From Methylocaldum sp002005105 (GTDB taxonomy: Bacteria; Pseudomonadota; Gammaproteobacteria; Methylococcales; Methylococcaceae): DNA of 64,000 bases. Location: the NCBI RefSeq assembly GCF_051027545.1, contig NZ_CP194902.1, positions 1,488,001 through 1,552,000 on the forward strand. Direction: 5' to 3'. The notes below the pieces were generated by a model. That model made no database searches. It was not told the origin of the DNA and was given only the letters and a program-made list of their open reading frames with translations. The position numbers were made by a program, and so were the translations under genes. Of this stretch, positions 60,147-64,000 are shown piece after piece (the first letter of the stretch is position 1; each line of letters opens with the position of its first letter).

Positions 60147-60608
60147 ATGAGACGTAGCTTAGGACTGATAGTCGCATTATTCGCCGCCTCGGGAACGGGA
60201 GCGTCCCAGGCAGCCGAAGATGTTAGACAAATTGCGGAGTCCAGTATTGCAAAGTGGAATGCCGCTTTCGCCAAAGGCAAAGTCGACGAGATTCTGTCTT
60301 TGTATGCCGATAATGCAATGCTGGTACAGCCTAACGGTTCAGTATCGAAAAGTGTCGGCGAAATCCGCGCGTTTTGGCAAACACTGATTCAGAAAGGCGT
60401 TTATGCGATGGATGTCGTCGATGTGCGCGGCGAGAAGGACGATACCATCGTCGCAACGACGAAGTTGTCCGACATCAAGACGCTGCAAGGTCCGTCGCAA
60501 GTGATGAAGTATCGCTACGACGGGGTACTTTACAGTGTATTGAAACGTCAAGCGGACGGAAGCTGGAAGGCGCAAGTCCAGCAATGGACCGGTAACCACA
60601 AGATTTAA
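60147..60608 (+). CDS. SgcJ/EcaC (SnoaL-like, DUF4440) exported protein
   Basis: This is a 153-residue protein with a signal peptide (MRRSLGLIVALFAASGTGAS, cleavage near QAAED) and a NTF2-like domain of the SgcJ/EcaC type. IAESSIAKWNAAFAKGKVDEILSLYADNAMLVQPNG is the typical opening, and WKAQVQQWTGN the typical end. Such cone-shaped domains bind small ligands; activity is unknown. AGGAGGTGGTCAC precedes the ATG. A strong intrinsic terminator follows. Confidence 0.85.
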   Translation: MRRSLGLIVALFAASGTGASQAAEDVRQIAESSIAKWNAAFAKGKVDEILSLYADNAMLVQPNGSVSKSVGEIRAFWQTLIQKGVYAMDVVDVRGEKDDTIVATTKLSDIKTLQGPSQVMKYRYDGVLYSVLKRQADGSWKAQVQQWTGNHKI

Positions 60609-60690
60609 AGTCTAAAGAGAATGGCCAATCCACCTGTTGAGAGGTAAAAACAGCGATGGTCCGAAATCGACCTGAGAATCAGGTATTCCG

Positions 60691-60720
60691 AAAAAGAGCT
60701 TCATGGGAAGCTCTTTTTTT
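60691..60720 (+). terminator. Intrinsic terminator
   Basis: AAAAAGAGCTTC (60691-60702) pairs with GAAGCTCTTTTT (60707-60718) around ATGG, followed by further T. It ends the SgcJ-like transcript. The A tract on the 5' side makes it potentially bidirectional. Confidence 0.85.
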
Positions 60721-60879
60721 TGTCAAAGGAAAAGAGGACGGACATGTCGATCGATGCTTCACATGCTTTTTGCGTTGCCTTTCGGATGTTAGACTATATT
60801 CCCTACTATTTAAGTTGGAATTTCACCCGTCGACACGATTGGGTGTGCTGATTTTATCAATAGACAAAAGGAGAATCTG

Positions 60880-61461
60880 ATGACTCATGAACTTCCCCCG
60901 TTACCTTATGCCAAGAATGCGTTGGAGCCGCATATCTCTGCAGAAACTCTCGAATACCATTACGGTAAACATCATCAGACGTATGTCACCAACCTCAATA
61001 ACCTGATCGGCGGGACCGAATTCGAGAATCTGTCCCTGGAAGACATCATCAAGAAATCCTCGGGCGGTATTTTCAACAACGCCGCTCAAGTCTGGAATCA
61101 CACGTTCTATTGGAATTGCCTGAAACCTAACGGCGGCGGAGAACCCGCCGGAGCATTGGCCGGCGCGATCAATCAATCGTTCGGCTCGTTCGAAAAGTTC
61201 AAAGAAGAATTCACCAAGTGCGCCATCGGCACATTCGGTTCGGGCTGGGCTTGGCTGGTGAAGAACGCAGACGGCAGTCTCGCGATCGTCAGCACCAGCA
61301 ACGCCGGCAACCCAATGACGAGCAATCAAACGCCGCTGCTCACCTGCGACGTTTGGGAGCATGCCTACTACATCGACTATCGCAACGCCCGTCCGAAATA
61401 CGTCGAGTCATTCTGGAACCTGGTCAACTGGGATTTCGTCGAGAAGAATTTCGGCGTTTAG
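60880..61461 (+). CDS. sodB: Iron superoxide dismutase
   Basis: This is a 193-residue cytoplasmic superoxide dismutase. Metal ligands are His27 (LEYHYGKHHQTYV), His74 (NHTFYWNCL), and Asp and His in CDVWEHAYYIDYRN. The second-sphere Gln in FNNAAQVWNH and the pattern GSGWAWLV favour the iron form. AAGGAGAAT precedes the ATG. A terminator and palindromes follow the stop. Confidence 0.94.
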   Translation: MTHELPPLPYAKNALEPHISAETLEYHYGKHHQTYVTNLNNLIGGTEFENLSLEDIIKKSSGGIFNNAAQVWNHTFYWNCLKPNGGGEPAGALAGAINQSFGSFEKFKEEFTKCAIGTFGSGWAWLVKNADGSLAIVSTSNAGNPMTSNQTPLLTCDVWEHAYYIDYRNARPKYVESFWNLVNWDFVEKNFGV

Positions 61462-61479
61462 GTATTATTAATCAGGCCC

Positions 61480-61612
61480 GTAAATACCCTCCTGGTCTTT
61501 CGGGCCGCCGCCCAGGCCCGGTACACGCCCGGCCTGGGCTCACGCGGCTTGTCGCCGCGCCGGGGCATCCCTGCCCCGGATTAACCCGGCCTATATTTAT
61601 AGGCCGGGTTAA
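61480..61612. repeat. Three palindromes downstream of sodB
   Basis: GCCCAGGCCCGG (61510-61521) pairs with its inverted partner CCGGCCTGGGC around TACACGC. CCGGGGCA (61560-61567) pairs with TGCCCCGG (61572-61579) around TCCC, the loop seen throughout the window. TTAACCCGGCCTATA (61581-61595) pairs perfectly over 15 bases with 61598-61612 around TT. They may end sodB transcription or be further repeat-family members. Confidence 0.7.
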
Positions 61613-61659
61613 TAATAAATAACGGATCGGCGGTTCGTCGATCCAAATCATTTTACGAG

Positions 61660-61692
61660 GCCGTTAATCGTTTTCGATTAACGGCTTTTTTG
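61660..61692 (+). terminator. Intrinsic terminator
   Basis: GCCGTTAATCG (61660-61670) pairs with CGATTAACGGC (61675-61685) around TTTT and is followed by TTTTTTG. It is a canonical terminator, about 200 bases after the sodB stop, so the palindromes lie inside the sodB 3' region. Confidence 0.88.
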
Positions 61693-61760
61693 TCGCCTAA
61701 TCAGGGAGCGCAGTGGCCAGTGCAATCCACCCGGAGGGAAGAGCGCAAACGTCTACAGTT

Positions 61761-61868
61761 AAGGAAGCTCTGAATAAGTGAATTCCGTTCATGTCCCTTC
61801 GACAGGCTCACGAGAGCATTCGACAAGCCTGTCCTGAGCCCATCGAAAAACTTAATCAGAGCTTCCTT
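61761..61868. repeat. 108-bp MITE-like inverted-repeat element
   Basis: AAGGAAGCTCTGAATAAGT (61761-61779) and its inverse (61850-61868) match at 18 of 19 positions. Inside, TTCGACAGGCTCA and TGAGCCCATCGAA form a second imperfect inverted pair. It contains no gene. The inner part shares CTTCGAC and CTGTCCTGAG-type strings with 578-632. Confidence 0.7.
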
Positions 61869-62022
61869 GTTTCCGAGCGGCGAAAGCTGCGCTTCGGCGG
61901 CCGGGGAGGAGCACGGCCAAGAATAAGCCGAGAGACTGTTTGTGCATGGCCGTTGACAAATAGGTAATCCTACGTGTGATATGTAGCCTCCAACCCGTGC
62001 TCCTCCCCGTTCCGAAACGCCC

Positions 62023-63213
62023 ATGACCGTAAAGCTGAAACCCTTGGTCCTATTGCTATTGGCGGCACTTCTGGTAGCCGGCTGTGCTAGCCGGCCGCCC
62101 GCGAAGTCGCCGAAAAAAATCGGTAAGGCCAATGTCTCTCCTCCGACCCGGCTATCCCGGAACTCGTCCGCACAAGCCTCCGCGGCTGCGCGGCGTAGGC
62201 CCGAATCATCCTACCCTTCGATCCGCAGTTCATCCGGAGGCAGTCATTACCGGGCATTCCGGATCACCGGGGATTACGCCGGCTACCCGGCGCTTCAACA
62301 GTTCATCGAATACATGGTCAGCCGGCACGGATTTTCCCGCGAGTATCTGAGCGGCGTGTTTTCGCAAGCCAAGCGTAAACAGTGGACGCTCGATTACCTG
62401 GGTAAACAGGCCGATGCGGTTGGACAGCCGCGCCCCGGAGCCTGGTCGCGCTACCGCTCCAAGTTTCTTACCGAGAAGCACATCTCCAGCGGGGCCGCCT
62501 TCTGGCGCCGTCATGCTTCGGCGTTGGAGCGTGCCGGCGCGCTGTACGGCGTGCCGCCCGAGTACATTCTCGGGATCATGGGAGTGGAGACGATTTACGG
62601 CGCCAATGTGGGCAACCATCGGGTGATCGATGCGCTGACCACGTTATCGTTCGATTACCCGCGCCGGGGAGACTATTTCAAGACCGAACTGGAAAAGTTC
62701 CTGTTGATGGCACGGGACGAACGGGTCGATCCGTTCTATCCGGTAGGCTCTTATGCCGGCGCGATGGGTCTGGGCCAATTCATGCCCAGCAGTTTTCTGC
62801 AATGGGCGGTGGATTTCGACGGTGATGGTCACCGCGATTTGTGGAATCCGGTAGATGCAATCGGCAGCATCGCCAATTATTTCGCAGCCCACGGCTGGCG
62901 GCCGGGCGAACCGGTGGTGACCGCCGCCCGGGGCAGCGCCATGGCCAGAAATCTCGAATCGGGGTTCGATACCCGCTATTCCCTGGCCGCTTTGACGAGC
63001 TACGGCATTCAACCCGTCGCCGCCTTAGGCCGCGATTCCACGGTGCGCTTGCTCCGCCTCAGCGCCGACTCCGGCGACGAATACTGGCTTGGTCACCAAA
63101 ACTTCTACGTGATCACCCGCTACAACCACAGCACCCACTACGCCATGGCCGTGCATCAGCTCGCCCAGGCGATCAAGCGCCGTTATTTCGAGAGTGTGGC
63201 TTTATTGCAGTAA
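62023..63213 (+). CDS. mltB: Membrane-bound lytic murein transglycosylase B
   Basis: This is a 396-residue peptidoglycan-cleaving lipoprotein. The signal ends in the lipobox LLVAGC (Cys21), followed by a Ser/Pro/Arg-rich linker. The catalytic domain starts near 85. The catalytic Glu lies in YILGIMGVETIYGANVGN, followed by SFDYPRRGDYFKTELEKFL and SYAGAMGLGQFMPSSF. All MltB landmarks and length fit. No operon partner is evident. Confidence 0.93.
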   Translation: MTVKLKPLVLLLLAALLVAGCASRPPAKSPKKIGKANVSPPTRLSRNSSAQASAAARRRPESSYPSIRSSSGGSHYRAFRITGDYAGYPALQQFIEYMVSRHGFSREYLSGVFSQAKRKQWTLDYLGKQADAVGQPRPGAWSRYRSKFLTEKHISSGAAFWRRHASALERAGALYGVPPEYILGIMGVETIYGANVGNHRVIDALTTLSFDYPRRGDYFKTELEKFLLMARDERVDPFYPVGSYAGAMGLGQFMPSSFLQWAVDFDGDGHRDLWNPVDAIGSIANYFAAHGWRPGEPVVTAARGSAMARNLESGFDTRYSLAALTSYGIQPVAALGRDSTVRLLRLSADSGDEYWLGHQNFYVITRYNHSTHYAMAVHQLAQAIKRRYFESVALLQ

Positions 63214-63280
63214 CGGATAGCGCGTTTCTCGGCTCAACGACCCGGACGATTGGCTCTCGGTTTCCCCCAGAACTTTAATC

Positions 63281-63360
63281 GTAGGGTGGGTTAGCACAGC
63301 GTAACCCACCGATTCGAGGTCGCTCGGTGGGTTACGGCCTCACGGCCTAACCCACCCTAC
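63281..63360. repeat. GTAGGGTGGGTTA nested inverted repeat
   Basis: GTAGGGTGGGTTAG (63281-63294) and CTAACCCACCCTAC (63347-63360) form 14-bp outer arms. GTAACCCACCGA (63301-63312) and TCGGTGGGTTAC (63324-63335) form an inner 12-bp hairpin. The 80-bp unit starts with GTAG, like REP elements mobilised by TnpA-REP proteins. It separates mltB from the frameshifted gene. Confidence 0.8.
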
Positions 63361-63415
63361 AAAAATGAGCTCCTTATTGAAAGCGATTTGGAATAAATCG
63401 GAGAAGGAAGATTTG

Positions 63416-63830
63416 TTAAAACGTTATCTTCCCGTAGACGGTGGCATAGGGAGAATTGTCCCGCAGCCGTTTGTAAGTGACTTGCGGATACCAGGTTCCG
63501 CTGGTGGTGGGGAGTGTCGTCAACACGTCGAAGCGCTGACCGGGAGAGATGTCTACGCTGGTGACGGTTTTCGGGGTCGGCAGGGCGCGGCCGCCCTGGA
63601 CATAGATCGTGAAAGACTTGAGGTTTCCGGCGCTGTCCTTGATGGCGAAGGTGCCGTTGGTGGAGTGCAGCCCCACGAGTCGCAGCGCGACTTTCTTCGA
63701 TGTCGCGGCGGCAAGCGATATCGCGGGCGAGGAGGCGGCTTTTCCTCCTTGCCGCTTCGGCCCGGCCGAACAGGGCTACCAGGCACCAGGGCATGATATG
63801 TCTTAGTTTTAGTTGTTTTCGTTTTTCCAT
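63416..63830 (-). pseudogene. Frameshifted exported cupredoxin-like protein (multicopper-oxidase domain 2-like)
   Basis: An ATG at 63830 opens a signal peptide (MEKRKQLKLRHIMPWCLVAL, ending near GRAEA). In a second frame the sequence continues GGKAASSPAISLAAATSKKV, then LHSTNGTFAIKDSAGNLKSF and ISPGQRFDVLTTLPTTSGTW, ending PYATVYGKITF at 63416. The frames join near 63750 if one base of the GGCAAGG run is removed. The second frame has a stop just upstream, so it cannot be longer there. The mature part resembles the non-copper middle domain of multicopper oxidases. A frameshift mutation or a base-calling error are both possible. Confidence 0.6.
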
Positions 63831-64000
63831 GTTTCTTACTCTTTTTGGCAGAAAACTCAGCACGGACATTTCGATATGTTTTTCGCCTCGCCACGGCTCT
63901 CCCCTGAGCTGATCCAAGAAGCGTGGGTTGACAATCCTTTGTCGAAAAAGGCGTCTGGCCGACAATAAGGTCAAATTGGCATATCACGAGACCGCGAGTG
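63831..64000. other. Window end, no gene seen
   Basis: The last 170 bases hold the putative promoter of the minus-strand cupredoxin-like gene. A short GTCGA-type hairpin remnant (GACAATCCTTTGTCG, 63930-63944) follows the TCCN-loop pattern. Nothing else is supported. Confidence 0.35.

Noticed and set aside
60656..60880. 74-residue plus-strand ORF before sodB
   Set aside because: It runs straight through the intrinsic terminator at 60691-60720 and has no ribosome site.

Overview
The window reads as a chromosomal segment of a moderately GC-rich Gram-negative bacterium. It encodes MltB, lipoproteins, an OprO/P-like porin, GreB, SodB and YcgN. These point to a gammaproteobacterium; the mixture of arsenic, molybdenum and short-palindrome content would suit a Methylococcales-type genome, but that is inference and no marker gene settles it. 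I see no rRNA, tRNA, CRISPR array, complete insertion sequence or prophage.

Layout. 1-956 is almost gene-free and filled with modular palindromic repeats. 957-6406 holds an AI-2E-type transporter, a small unknown gene, a DevBCA/MacAB-like export operon (adaptor, permease, ATPase) and a low-affinity iron permease-like protein. 7606-9337 (minus) is a tauE/safE - crcB - DUF190 operon in which CrcB carries a degenerate second half. 9650-14764 holds a formyltransferase, lipoproteins, a V4R-domain protein and exported proteins. 14910-17454 is a compact unit: a LexA-like repressor divergent from tcmP and its DUF5131 (three-Cys) partner, with a GAAC-N4-GTTC box between them. 17732-24266 (minus) is an arsenic operon: arsR, arsC, an arsD-CMD fusion, an arsA-like remnant, arsI, arsC, acr3, an exported protein and a CoA-disulfide-reductase/rhodanese.

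24498-30794 (minus) is a long molybdate operon: porin, modA, a truncated tauE, modA, molbindin, modB, modC, modE. A ModE-type operator lies upstream of the porin. 32314-36917 (minus) continues the molybdenum theme with ycgN, moeA, a moeA-PBP fusion and an HTH-PBP regulator. 49888-54369 supplies the probable consumer: mocA, divergent from a two-subunit molybdenum hydroxylase and xdhC. Uptake, regulation, cofactor synthesis, cytosine-dinucleotide attachment, sulfuration and enzyme thus all lie within about 30 kb.

The rest is mixed: mutarotase, truC plus an NYN/OST-HTH gene, a MotA/MotB-like pair, an MBOAT/SGNH/CapA surface-polysaccharide group, smrA, a GIY-YIG gene inside an inverted-repeat element, a sugar-kinase-like phosphotransferase, greB, a CPBP protease, a sodium/solute symporter, small exported proteins, CYTH, a LysR regulator, sodB, mltB and a frameshifted cupredoxin-like gene.

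The strongest unexplained signals are: (1) hairpins whose arms differ completely between copies while the loop stays TCCN; (2) a GIY-YIG gene enclosed by 27-bp perfect inverted repeats and 11-bp direct repeats; (3) a 4+3-helix CrcB whose second half is predicted inverted and has lost the pore residues; (4) a ModE box placing an outer-membrane porin in the molybdate regulon; (5) the SOS-box-controlled lexA/tcmP/DUF5131 unit; (6) the ArsD-CMD fusion beside a decayed arsA.
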